Virus record (IMG/VR): IMGVR_UViG_3300025483_000064
Span: 1 to 25,570 of that record
Direction: 5' to 3' (one strand)
DNA length: 25,570 nucleotides
From: a virus
Part shown: positions 7,401 through 15,598 of the stretch, piece after piece
Layout of the letters: the number at the start of each line of letters is the position of its first letter
Position numbering within the stretch: the first letter of the stretch is position 1
Made by a program: the position numbers and the translations under genes
The notes under the pieces: model-generated
What the model was told of the DNA's origin: nothing
Seen by the model: the letters and a program-made list of their open reading frames with translations, nothing else
The model's database searches: none

Positions 7401-10400
7401 CATCTGTATTGACGACAGTACAACCTTTTTACTCTTTTGTTGGGGATACTATTACTCAACCAGCAACTGGAGCAACTGGAGAGTTGCTTCGAGATACTAT
7501 TGAAGAGACGACATTTGTTTTAAGATCTATCAATAATAAATTTGAACCTGGTTATTCTGTTCAATCCAGTTCTACAGTTTTAAACCTTCTATTAAACCAA
7601 AGTAGTACATATGAACAGGGAGCAACGTTAGAATTAGTATTTTTTGAAGACCCAACCAATGTAATCGCTAGTTCTACAGTTCTTTCAGGAACTTTAGAAC
7701 AGAACTCTGTAAGAGTGAAAGTTAATAGTGGTAATTTTTCAGACTATTTAAATTATGAAGAAGGAGAAACAATTTTAAAAAGCAGTAATCTTACTAATAC
7801 TGCTGGATCAGAAATTGTCATTATTAATAATTTAAGTTCTAATATTGACATCACAACAGTAGATGAATCTATTGCTATTGCAGAAACTGTAGGAGCACAT
7901 GATTTTGCAGAAGGTGATGCAGTTGATATTCAAATTGATCCGGATGAAGCAACTACAGAAACACTGTATTATGTTGCTAAAAAACAATACCAAGAATTAA
8001 ATCTCAATCCACAAACTTTTAGTGGAAAAGTGAATGATACTGGAATTGGATCATCTAATATGATTGGTTTGGGTAGAGATTATGTAGGAGGAGTATACCA
8101 AGACGTAGAACTCATTTTTAGTGATTTTACTAATGTTCGAGATGGTGTTGGGTCTGCAGGAGATTCTAATAATGCTAAAGCAACAGTAACTGTAAATACA
8201 ACCAATTTTGATAATAGTGGTCAAATCGAGTCCATTGTAGTTACTGACGCTGGAAGTGGGTATAATTCAGATGATATTTTAACTATTAACCCAGCAAGTA
8301 TTCTAAAACCAGATCCCTCCGATCTTGATATTTCCATCGATCCCGACATGGTTTTACTCAATCAAGATGTGATTGATGCTTACCTAACTGGATATTTTCA
8401 AGTAAATACTGCTGATGTAGATGCTGTTACAACTTTTTTAGGAGAACCGGGAACTATTTTTGTAGATGGTAACGGAGGTGAGTATGTTTACACTGGTTAT
8501 AACGAAACTGATGAATGGTTTACATATTTGGAAACTGTTCCTGGAGAATCTTTACAAGTCACTGATACTCTAGATGGGATTGGAATTACGCTAGTAGGTC
8601 AAACTACTAGCCCAGGAGCTCCATTGCCCCAGTATAGATTTGATGTTGATGGACAAGAAAATCCATCTTATACTATTCGAGTAGGGTCTACTTTTACGTA
8701 TAATCCTATTTCAGCATCACAAGGTGTGCATCCAGTATGGTTTGTTTCTGATTACTCTACTAACGTTAGGGAAGATGGTGTTGCATTAGAAATTGCAACA
8801 TCCACTCCATCAAATGAAGCAACTAACAATGGGTCTACTGATGATACACAAAATATTGTATTTACTCCAACAATTCCCGGTACATACTATTTTGTTTGTA
8901 TAAGTCATCCAGAAGCAGTTGGTACTATCAATGTTGAGCCAGCACCAAGTACTGCTATTCCTTTAGTATCTGTTAATGCTGTAGGTCTTGGCGTAGAGAG
9001 AACAGATATTGTATTAGATAAAGTATTCTCTCTTTCTGAAAATGATCTTTTAGAAGTAGGAAGTGAAATTGTAAAAGTGACATCAGTAGATACAGTTAAT
9101 CGTAAAGTTGGATTAGAAAGAGGTGTTAATGGAACTAGTGCTTTAAACCATCTCGCAGGATCTACAGTACTATCTTATAAACCTAGATATAGATTTACTC
9201 CAGGAGCTCAACTCTTTGGAAATGATGTCAATGATCCATATGTAGTTTCATACGACGAAAATACACACAAGTTAGTTATTAACTACGGGTTTGATGCTGT
9301 CAACCCTAGAGAACTAACTAAAGTTTCATCTTTTGCTGATCAAAGTGCTCCTGCAAAAATTGTATCTGTATCCAGTGTATCTTCGTTGAATGATAGGTTA
9401 CTATTTTCATTAGATAATGTAAACTACTTGACCAACCCCATTATCGATATTCAAAAATATTATTTCTATAAATTTGATACTAGTCATCCTTCAATGCTTG
9501 GATCGTATTTAGATATTTCTACCAGCGCAAATTATAATGTGTTTACTGAAGAAAAAGAAGTTGGATTAGCAGAACCTGGCAATGCTGGATCATTCGTAAG
9601 GATCAGATTGGGATATGGTGCAAATATTGGCGATATTAAAAGAAAAACTGTTGATTACACTACTTATTATTATTTCTTAACCAGTTCACAAACAGATACT
9701 AATAATTCTTTCTTGAGAGTAAAAGAGGATCCTCTTGCTGGACTTAAGAGAGTTGTATTCACAACCGAAAATAAATTTGTTTATTCGTTGAATGACATTC
9801 CTCAATATGACGGGTCAGGAGATATTAGATATACTGGCAGGTCTGTAGGAAAAATCGCTTCTATTAAATTAGATAATCTTGGAGAGAACTACGAATCTCT
9901 TCCAGTAATTAAAGGTGTTGTTCCTGCTCCAGGATATAGAGCAGAAGTAACAGCACTTCGTGATGCATCCACAAATTCTATTAGTAGTTTGACAATTGAT
10001 TTTGCTGGTCAGGGATATTCTTCTCCCAAAGCAGTTGTTTCTGGTGACGGAACTGGACTAGAAATTGAAGTACAAAGTGATGGTGGTATGATTACCGCAG
10101 TTAAAATTATAAATGGCGGTAGAAACTACTTATCAACACCAAAAATTGATATTATAGAGACCGATAATAAATTGTTTTTTGAGTCAACTGATATTGGCAT
10201 TCCTCAAAGTATTAGGTTTATTAACTACGGATCATTTTATTTTGACGATGATTCAATTAAATCTTTCTACGAATCTCCACAAGTTTTAACCTTGTATAAC
10301 TTTGATTTAGATTCTTTTGCTGATGGAGAAATCATTGAGCAAAAAATAAATGGAGTTGTTTTTGCTTCTGGTAAAGTTGCTTCTAATGGATGGAATAAAG

Positions 10401-13400
10401 GATCTAATATTTTACGTTTAGTTAATGTCGATGGAGTATTCCGAGAAGGATATAATATTTCCGGCAAGTCCAAAGGAAAAACTGCTACTATCTCTTCTAT
10501 TTCAAAAACTAAATTTACTCCAGTTTCTTCTACCAGAGCAAGAACCCTCGGCAAATTTAATTCTGATAGAGGAAAGTTAAGTTCCGTCAATCAAAGAATT
10601 ACGGATTCATTCTTTTATCAAGATTATTCTTATGTAGTTAGAAGTAAAACTCCGATTAAGCAATGGAGAAACGTAGTAAAAGATACTACTCATCCTGCTG
10701 GTTTCAAAATGTTTGGAGAAGTTTCTATAGAATCTTTTTCTGAATCTAGAATGGTTGATAACCAACCAAATTCTGAAAAACTAACTAGCTATCTTATTTT
10801 ACCAACAACTGCGGTTTCTTCATTGACAACCAGAAGAACTATCACTACTTCAGTTGTTAAAGTAGAAGATACCACAGTAGTTAGAGGAGAAGGATCTGCG
10901 GCAGTAGATTCTTTTGACGAAACTTTGACTAGAGTTAGAGAGATCGTATTGTCTCCAGATTTTGATGGTAGATACGATCCTTCGACAGGATTAAAAATTG
11001 GTAATAAGTCTTTTACTCTTAAAGACAAAAAAACAGGAACTGCTTTTACACCAAATAATAATCAGTCTATTATGATTACCATCGATGGTGTGGCTCAAAA
11101 TCCTGGTTATTCATATAAAATTAATGGTAACCAAATTACTTTCTACGAACCACCTTTTGGAAAGAGACAGAGCAATGTAGATGGAGAAATTATAGATGTT
11201 CCTGCACAAGAATATTATATTAGAGGTTTTGAATTTAGAGAAGACGTAGATAACAACAAGTATCTGAAAAAGTTAAAAAATATCTCTAATAGTTTTGATG
11301 GCAGAACAAGAATTTTTGATCTATTTTATGAAGATAACTCTATTGTAAAATCTGACGAAAATGAAAACTTCTTAATCTATTTAAATGCTGTCTTGCAACA
11401 AGGTTCGTATGAGATCAGAAGATTCAATAGTTCTGTAAAAACTGATCAAATCGTATTCTCTAAAGCTCCCAAAAATTATCAAGACCTTTATGAAGGAGTT
11501 CCTAATCAGTTACAAAATGAAGAGTATTTCTTTGGGTATAGTGTAGGTTCGTATGAAAGATTAAGTATTAATGAAAAACTAATACCTTTTAATAGTGTTT
11601 CAAATTCTTATCAAATTCTTGATTATAGTGGAAGAGTTAAAAACTTTGACACTCCATTATATGCATATGTTTTTGTTGACGGTGTGTTACAACGAGATTC
11701 TATTTCTTACAGAATAAATGGCCCTTCTATTACGTTTGCTGATCCGGTAAAATTTACTAAACAAACAGATGGTACGTATACCAATGCAAAGATTGACATT
11801 TTATATTTTTATGGTAAAACCTATAACACCACAGTAACACTGTTTGATTTTGAATCAAATACTTATTACAATAGAACAAGTATTACTTTTTCTGGAGCAG
11901 GAACCAGAAATCAAGTTGATTCATGGTTTAAACAAAACACCTCATATAAAACTACTGTTTATCAAATTGTTGGTGGCACCCAAAGAGTTTGGGGAGAAGT
12001 TATTGATATTGGTCGTTCTAACGGTGATGACTGGGAAATGTCTATCAGATCACAAAATGTAGATTTGGTTGCTGACGAACCTGTTTATTTCTCTAGACGT
12101 ACTATTACTGGAACTACCGATGTTATTAGTGTTTCGTTTGATTCATTTAGTATTTCATATTTACTAACAGAACAAAATGAAAGACTTTTGAATAGAGTTG
12201 AGAGTAACTATTCTCCTTTCTTACAAACTACAGATTTAACTGATAGTTATGACTATACAAGTTTTATTATTAAAGAACATCCTAATTTAAGAGTAGGAGA
12301 CTTTATACAGATTGATGGCGAAATAGATCAGCGTGAAGTCTTTAGTATGCCTCTGTTTGTAAAAACTAAAGAATATCGTTTAGGAGAGCAAGTTTCTAAT
12401 AGTTTCTTTAGTAAAGTCAGTGTGGGTTCTTATAACGAAGACACTAAAGGAGAAGGATTAAGTGTTACTGCAAATATTGATAATGGGGTAGTTACCAGTC
12501 TTGATTGGAATAAAAGAGATTTACAACAGTATTTTGATAATAATATTTTAATTAATCCTACTGCATATCAATACTACACTCCACCTGTCTTAAACTTTAT
12601 TCCCTCTACTCCTGATGGTGGTGGAGCGAAAGCGGAAGTTGTTGTGTACGGTGGTCAGATTATTGATTTAGTTTTGATTGATGGTGGGTCTGGTTATAAA
12701 ACTGCTCCAAGAGTAGTTGTATCTAGGGGATATAATGTTATACGTGGAAATAGATATCCAGAATCTTCTTTTGACCTCAAGTTGAAATCTCAAGATGGTA
12801 TCTACGGTGCTGTAAAAATTATTAGCATCATTAGTGAGGTCTATCTCTGGGATAGAGAATTGATAGAATCTGTAACTGCTGTGAGAGTACCATCTCCGGT
12901 TGATTACAAAGAAATTTTGGTATGTTTTATTACTCCAGACCCAGTAGCAGTATCTTTTGATACTACCCATTTTGAAAATAAATCTATTGTAGAGACAACT
13001 ACCCAAAACAATAACTTGTCTTGGAATGAAACTACTGTTGAAGTTGATTACGAAATAGTTGAAGATCTTTCTTATAGTACCTATCTACACCCAGTTACAA
13101 AACATCATCAAACTGGTGTTTTGGATCTTAATAATAATCCGATGGGCGATACAGAATACTTGTATAGTCATTATCTACCTGGAAAATCAGTAAGAGATTT
13201 TATTGAGTCTCTATATATTGATGTTGGTTATGCAAATGTTTCTGGTATTACCATAGAACAGTTGGATACAACTTTCAGTGAATTTAAGTCTATTGATGAT
13301 GGCAATGATACCTGGATGGAAAATTATGCTATTACTGACAGCAATATTTCAACTACTGGTAGAGTATTGAACTTCGGAATTCCATCTATTCAAGAACTTG

Positions 13401-13630
13401 GTTCATATTTAGATTCTGATTTATTGATTGGTAGCAATCTACTCTATATCCCTGACACTACTAATTTCCCAAGTTCTGGAAAATTATTGGTAGGAAAAGA
13501 AGTTATTTCTTATACTTCCAAACTTTCCGATAGATTTCTTGGCGTAACCAGAGGAGTTGATAATACTCAAGAAGTAGATCATTCTGCTGGAGACATCTTA
13601 AGAACTATTGGTAACGCAACAACTGCTTAA
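4478..13630 (+). CDS. Giant modular baseplate protein in the gene 7 position (3050 aa)
   Basis: An uninterrupted 3050-residue frame between genes 6 and 8, exactly where T4 has gene 7 (about 1030 residues). The N-terminus (LPGFIVSEYENFKKVLEYYY and KRTLIKNISNFYKVKGTDKS) matches the helical start typical of large marine myovirus baseplate proteins. The rest is a chain of beta modules: four RG-x-x-GT-type repeats (near residues 65-138, 310-380, 1497-1575 and 2978-3045), many GSGY/PP-x-V modules, a YHYH domain (about 759-878), a cupredoxin-like domain (about 1385-1487) and three GVxQ modules (about 2197-2425). No signal peptide or membrane span is visible. The start has no Shine-Dalgarno and lies 4 bases after gp6. 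Being the functional counterpart of gp7, the wedge initiator, is inferred from position; overall similarity to T4 gp7 is not evident by eye. Confidence 0.9.
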   Translation: MNTQISSLIEDQLPGFIVSEYENFKKVLEYYYEHLESPGNPLDIITNLTSYYDVDFYEKKLLQERTTLSSSLNTTDTTIIVADASSFPLKNGYVKIGNEICFYKERTSTELLEVSRGVSGTTQLGDLYTKSKFVSEEATSHDLSSNVDNLSHLFLYAIVKSFENQYLESFPEAYLKSDVDKRTLIKNISNFYKVKGTDKSIRFIFNSIVDKSNDDVPTTYNPKDQTLKSSVSDWESSYVVQAKVISGNPQWLLGQTIIQQSDNNIKLNYASAIVENFYSVDSDGDDQLFNLVINPSSLNSEFAVPQKTVLNRTLTPSMTTGDTITVDSTFGWISPVGVVVINSEVISYEGKNARQFVIKKRGNITRTHGVGDEVTSYSTLKAVTPDGVVSLLVYAVLTNLDIDAAEPYASINDRVQVSNPGFETADPILFDYSSSNYRWKVNVTGDSPSVPLNPSVGQGLQKVLSGIGAVYEDNDLYYFTTSSYPSTSILTASVGETLSDPELLKIVPKQTTTTSEVYKTPRRDIGIFVDGSIAFGYKDEDLIEYGPITNFTISSRGSGYQRPPFILINGVNDKASARLTGDTVTEIISTDNSTNYTSPPTVEIVSGRNAVLEAIVTSGEVTSIRIVNPGEYYSSPPIVVISDFGGRGRFAEYQALISPQGQIVELVKIDGGKFYTQENIQVTVVPDANSNNATATANIREWVKNRHFTANLDDNGGLVVPGYNRNKNYYGVISNPRRLRLRLSDNIATTTLLETTAAKTHSPILGYAYDGNPIYGPYGFENPLNSTSDIVRMESGYSLKVSRVDGPVDAPYPLGTFVDDYQWTPTVDTGKRRLDVNNGRFCVTPEFPNGVYAYFLTVDQTGTPVFPYVLGENYYSLPVKSNYESDVTQSSLPRNVKRLFIPGTQKNGKSEIAIIASVSKGSVSSVVVEDSQPNFTVGSKIYVDDSGTGGFGATGVVSSTFGKSVTSLESRETKASVLTTVQPFYSFVGDTITQPATGATGELLRDTIEETTFVLRSINNKFEPGYSVQSSSTVLNLLLNQSSTYEQGATLELVFFEDPTNVIASSTVLSGTLEQNSVRVKVNSGNFSDYLNYEEGETILKSSNLTNTAGSEIVIINNLSSNIDITTVDESIAIAETVGAHDFAEGDAVDIQIDPDEATTETLYYVAKKQYQELNLNPQTFSGKVNDTGIGSSNMIGLGRDYVGGVYQDVELIFSDFTNVRDGVGSAGDSNNAKATVTVNTTNFDNSGQIESIVVTDAGSGYNSDDILTINPASILKPDPSDLDISIDPDMVLLNQDVIDAYLTGYFQVNTADVDAVTTFLGEPGTIFVDGNGGEYVYTGYNETDEWFTYLETVPGESLQVTDTLDGIGITLVGQTTSPGAPLPQYRFDVDGQENPSYTIRVGSTFTYNPISASQGVHPVWFVSDYSTNVREDGVALEIATSTPSNEATNNGSTDDTQNIVFTPTIPGTYYFVCISHPEAVGTINVEPAPSTAIPLVSVNAVGLGVERTDIVLDKVFSLSENDLLEVGSEIVKVTSVDTVNRKVGLERGVNGTSALNHLAGSTVLSYKPRYRFTPGAQLFGNDVNDPYVVSYDENTHKLVINYGFDAVNPRELTKVSSFADQSAPAKIVSVSSVSSLNDRLLFSLDNVNYLTNPIIDIQKYYFYKFDTSHPSMLGSYLDISTSANYNVFTEEKEVGLAEPGNAGSFVRIRLGYGANIGDIKRKTVDYTTYYYFLTSSQTDTNNSFLRVKEDPLAGLKRVVFTTENKFVYSLNDIPQYDGSGDIRYTGRSVGKIASIKLDNLGENYESLPVIKGVVPAPGYRAEVTALRDASTNSISSLTIDFAGQGYSSPKAVVSGDGTGLEIEVQSDGGMITAVKIINGGRNYLSTPKIDIIETDNKLFFESTDIGIPQSIRFINYGSFYFDDDSIKSFYESPQVLTLYNFDLDSFADGEIIEQKINGVVFASGKVASNGWNKGSNILRLVNVDGVFREGYNISGKSKGKTATISSISKTKFTPVSSTRARTLGKFNSDRGKLSSVNQRITDSFFYQDYSYVVRSKTPIKQWRNVVKDTTHPAGFKMFGEVSIESFSESRMVDNQPNSEKLTSYLILPTTAVSSLTTRRTITTSVVKVEDTTVVRGEGSAAVDSFDETLTRVREIVLSPDFDGRYDPSTGLKIGNKSFTLKDKKTGTAFTPNNNQSIMITIDGVAQNPGYSYKINGNQITFYEPPFGKRQSNVDGEIIDVPAQEYYIRGFEFREDVDNNKYLKKLKNISNSFDGRTRIFDLFYEDNSIVKSDENENFLIYLNAVLQQGSYEIRRFNSSVKTDQIVFSKAPKNYQDLYEGVPNQLQNEEYFFGYSVGSYERLSINEKLIPFNSVSNSYQILDYSGRVKNFDTPLYAYVFVDGVLQRDSISYRINGPSITFADPVKFTKQTDGTYTNAKIDILYFYGKTYNTTVTLFDFESNTYYNRTSITFSGAGTRNQVDSWFKQNTSYKTTVYQIVGGTQRVWGEVIDIGRSNGDDWEMSIRSQNVDLVADEPVYFSRRTITGTTDVISVSFDSFSISYLLTEQNERLLNRVESNYSPFLQTTDLTDSYDYTSFIIKEHPNLRVGDFIQIDGEIDQREVFSMPLFVKTKEYRLGEQVSNSFFSKVSVGSYNEDTKGEGLSVTANIDNGVVTSLDWNKRDLQQYFDNNILINPTAYQYYTPPVLNFIPSTPDGGGAKAEVVVYGGQIIDLVLIDGGSGYKTAPRVVVSRGYNVIRGNRYPESSFDLKLKSQDGIYGAVKIISIISEVYLWDRELIESVTAVRVPSPVDYKEILVCFITPDPVAVSFDTTHFENKSIVETTTQNNNLSWNETTVEVDYEIVEDLSYSTYLHPVTKHHQTGVLDLNNNPMGDTEYLYSHYLPGKSVRDFIESLYIDVGYANVSGITIEQLDTTFSEFKSIDDGNDTWMENYAITDSNISTTGRVLNFGIPSIQELGSYLDSDLLIGSNLLYIPDTTNFPSSGKLLVGKEVISYTSKLSDRFLGVTRGVDNTQEVDHSAGDILRTIGNATTA
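4670..4894 (+). repeat. First copy of the RG-x-x-GT module in the giant protein
   Basis: The encoded segment reads as a Thr/Ser-rich strand (TTIIVADASSFP), a G-x-(I/V)-x-IG-x-E-(I/V)-x-(F/Y)-Y part and RGVSGT. Related copies lie at about 5404-5620, 8965-9200 and 13410-13610, giving RGNITRTHGVGD, RGVNGTSALNHLAG and RGVDNTQEVDHSAGD. The copies are divergent at the DNA level, so they are old duplications. The first and last bracket almost the whole protein. Confidence 0.7.
6752..7111 (+). other. YHYH domain inside the giant baseplate protein
   Basis: Residues about 759-878 encode HSPILGYAYDGNPIYGPYGF, then after an insertion GRFCVTPEFPNGVYAYFLT and FPYVLGENYYSLP. The tripartite pattern (HSP-x-x-G-x-AYDG-x-PIYGPYG, then PNG-x-YAYF, then FPY-x-x-G) is that of the YHYH protein domain, found in secreted bacterial proteins and in large marine phage structural proteins. 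Its biochemical role is not established. The strongly conserved His761, Asp, Tyr and Cys residues suggest a ligand-binding or stabilising site. Confidence 0.8.
8631..8940 (+). other. Cupredoxin-like domain inside the giant baseplate protein
   Basis: Residues about 1385-1487 read as a beta sandwich: a strand pair (YRFDVDGQENPSYTIRVGS), then GVHPVWF with His1418, and near the end TPTIPGTYYFVCISHPEAVG followed by TINV. The His, then C-x-x-H (Cys1474, His1477) and the closing G-x-(I/V)-x-V strand match plastocyanin-type copper proteins. The axial Met seen in copper-binding relatives is absent: HPEAVG occupies that place. It may be a fold reused for structure, or a three-ligand metal site. Confidence is in the fold, not in metal binding. 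Confidence 0.65.
11065..11752 (+). repeat. Three GVxQ-type modules in the giant protein
   Basis: Three consecutive segments share the pattern (I/V)-x-(V/I)(D/N)(G/A)V-x-Q-x-x-x-Y-x-I-x-x-x-x-I-(T/V)F-x-x-(P/A)P: IDGVAQNPGYSYKINGNQIT near 11075, LNAVLQQGSYEI near 11380 and VDGVLQRDSISYRINGPSIT near 11670. This module is widespread in phage tail and fibre proteins. The copies are about 300 bases apart and clearly diverged, so they are protein-level repeats, not recent DNA duplications. Confidence 0.65.
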
Positions 13631-13637
13631 TATGCAG

Positions 13638-13651
13638 TATAAATATAAATA
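13638..13651 (+). promoter_or_regulatory. Doubled late promoter box before gene 8
   Basis: The 53-base gap before gp8 contains two perfect T4 late boxes, TATAAATA at 13638-13645 and again at 13644-13651, sharing two bases (TATAAATATAAATA). Position, 33 bases before the gp8 ATG, and perfect match make this the strongest late promoter in the window. It gives gene 8 and its downstream genes a fresh start after the 9-kb giant gene. Two in-phase starts 6 bases apart are predicted. Confidence 0.85.
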
Positions 13652-13683
13652 ACACAGAAATCAACCCCGTAACCTTACTCTCA

Positions 13684-15561
13684 ATGGCTGCTATTATCTC
13701 GGAAAAGTTCAGAATTTTTAATGCAAAGCAGTTCCTAGAATCCCTGTCAGAAGGTTCTAGTGACACTGGCAGTGAAAGGAGTAGAATGTACTTCTTTGTT
13801 GGTAGACCCCAGGCATGGGAGTCTTATTTAGAAATCTATTCAACAGACGGAGCAGACTCGTTTGCCGTTGGTGATGGAGTCTATGTCGGAGCATCATGGG
13901 CAGGAGCAACTTTCAAAGCAACTGTAACCAAAGTTCTTGATAACTCTTTGCTTCTTTCAAGCATTGGTCCTCTAGTTACCGATGCTCCTGCTCTCGGTTC
14001 GACGTTAACGGGTTATAATCAGACAACTAATGCAGATAAGTTAGTAACAGCAACTACGGGAGTATACAGATTCTCCACAGAAAATATTCCTCCGGTTCCT
14101 CTAGATAACCAAACTGAAAAATATCATATCTATGATGATATTATTGCTGCCAAAAGAATCACTAGTTCTTATGCTAGACATGTTGTAAGACGTTACAACT
14201 GGAATTTGATTGATAATCCAAAATTTGACATGTGGAAACCGGATTACTTTGCTACTCCAGCAGGTGGTGGTCAAGTAGGTAAGTCTACGGCATTGGGAGG
14301 AACGTCTATCTCTAATGCAAAATTTTATATCATGAATCAATCGTATGAAGTATTTAAGTGTCTCTATAATGGAGAATCTGTAGCGAATCCTACTGGCGTA
14401 AACATTGCTCACGAACCAAAGACCAGTCCTCAAGCTGGTTTAGGTACTTACTCAAACGGCATTTTTACTGCTCCTGACAATTCTTATGTCTGGAAGTATA
14501 TGTACACCATCCCAACTGATGATGTATTGGCATTCTTGTCTACTGATTTTATGCCAATCAATGCTGCTGGAGAAACAACTAGAGTAGCAACCGAAGCAGC
14601 TGCAACTGATGGTGCTTTGGATATTGCTTTAATCAGCAACCCAGGCACTCTCACTGCTCCTGTATCGGGTACATTCTATGCTTCTGTAGTAGGAGATGGT
14701 CAAGGTGCTGTAGCAGAAGTCACGGTCGATGCAGGAGTAGTTACTGTTGCTAAAGTAATCACACCAGGATCTGGTTATACTTATGCATCTATTCCTTTCG
14801 TTACCGGTGTTCCTTTGGGTACTGCTGGAAGCACAGAAGCTATTGGATTGTTTGCAGATTCTGCACTCACAACTCCAGAAACTGTAACTGCAACCGATAC
14901 TCCTGCATTAGATCCTATTCTTCCTCCACAAGGTGGTCATGGTTCTGATTTTGAGATGGAACTTAACTCCAAGAGAGTTATGACAAACATTCGCCTCACT
15001 TTCATTGAGAATGCTGGCGACTTCCCTGTAGATAATGACTTCCGTCGTATTGGTATTATCAAAGATCCCCTTGAGTACGGTACATCTACTTTCGCCACAT
15101 CAGATACTCTTAATGGTCTGAAAGCAATCAAGATTACTGGAGCGACTGGGAATTATATTTCTGATGAAATGATTACCCAAACTGTTGGTGGAGGATCTGC
15201 ATATGGTACTGTAGTTTCTTGGACTCTTGATGCAGGAAGTCCTTCTCCCACACCAAGCACTCCCGGAAGTGGCGTTCTTAAGTACATTCAAACACCAAGT
15301 CTTCATAAAGACACTGGAGTTGTAAGAGCATTTGAGTCAGATGCCGCAAATAATGTGACCGGATCTCAATCTGGATCAGTAGGAACTGTAGAAACTGCTT
15401 TAGTAGACGGAACTGAATTAGTTGGTTCTATCTTTACGGATGGTTTAGCAAATCCAGAAATTGAAAATAACTCTGGAGATCTTATATACATAGAGAACAG
15501 AAGACTAATTACTAGAGCAGCTGATCAAATTGAAGATATCAAGTTAGTCATCGAGTTCTGA
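13684..15561 (+). CDS. 8: Baseplate wedge protein gp8
   Basis: The 625-residue product aligns in order with T4 gp8 (334 residues) but is almost twice as long. Matching segments are the N-terminal KFR and FVGRPQAWES (T4 KFR, FGRSEPWSS), YVWKYMYTIPTDD at about 270 (T4 YVWEYLFEIPPDV), DFRRIGIIKDPLEYG at about 451 (T4 GFRQISIITNPLEAK), and the last 28 residues, GDLIYIENRRLITRAADQIE onward (T4 GEMIYMENRPPIIMAMDQTE). The extra length lies mainly in an insertion at about 300-415 with a GSGY module (residue 360), plus an enlarged N-terminal third. gp8 is a dimer in each T4 wedge, contacting gp6, gp7 and gp10. The ATG at 13684 lacks a Shine-Dalgarno sequence and is served by the doubled late promoter upstream. 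Confidence 0.95.
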   Translation: MAAIISEKFRIFNAKQFLESLSEGSSDTGSERSRMYFFVGRPQAWESYLEIYSTDGADSFAVGDGVYVGASWAGATFKATVTKVLDNSLLLSSIGPLVTDAPALGSTLTGYNQTTNADKLVTATTGVYRFSTENIPPVPLDNQTEKYHIYDDIIAAKRITSSYARHVVRRYNWNLIDNPKFDMWKPDYFATPAGGGQVGKSTALGGTSISNAKFYIMNQSYEVFKCLYNGESVANPTGVNIAHEPKTSPQAGLGTYSNGIFTAPDNSYVWKYMYTIPTDDVLAFLSTDFMPINAAGETTRVATEAAATDGALDIALISNPGTLTAPVSGTFYASVVGDGQGAVAEVTVDAGVVTVAKVITPGSGYTYASIPFVTGVPLGTAGSTEAIGLFADSALTTPETVTATDTPALDPILPPQGGHGSDFEMELNSKRVMTNIRLTFIENAGDFPVDNDFRRIGIIKDPLEYGTSTFATSDTLNGLKAIKITGATGNYISDEMITQTVGGGSAYGTVVSWTLDAGSPSPTPSTPGSGVLKYIQTPSLHKDTGVVRAFESDAANNVTGSQSGSVGTVETALVDGTELVGSIFTDGLANPEIENNSGDLIYIENRRLITRAADQIEDIKLVIEF

Positions 15562-15598
15562 TTTATTAATTAATTCAACCAGACGGTAGTATATTACA

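Noticed and set aside
10267-11028. Two - strand open frames (about 107 and 79 codons) inside the giant gene
   Set aside because: They lie antisense to a continuous coding frame with normal codon use, have no promoter or ribosome site, and give no recognisable product. All other - strand open frames in the window were rejected for the same reason.
10340-11720. ATAAATA-like late promoter boxes within the giant gene
   Set aside because: Such matches are expected by chance in AT-rich coding DNA, and no gene starts soon after any of them.
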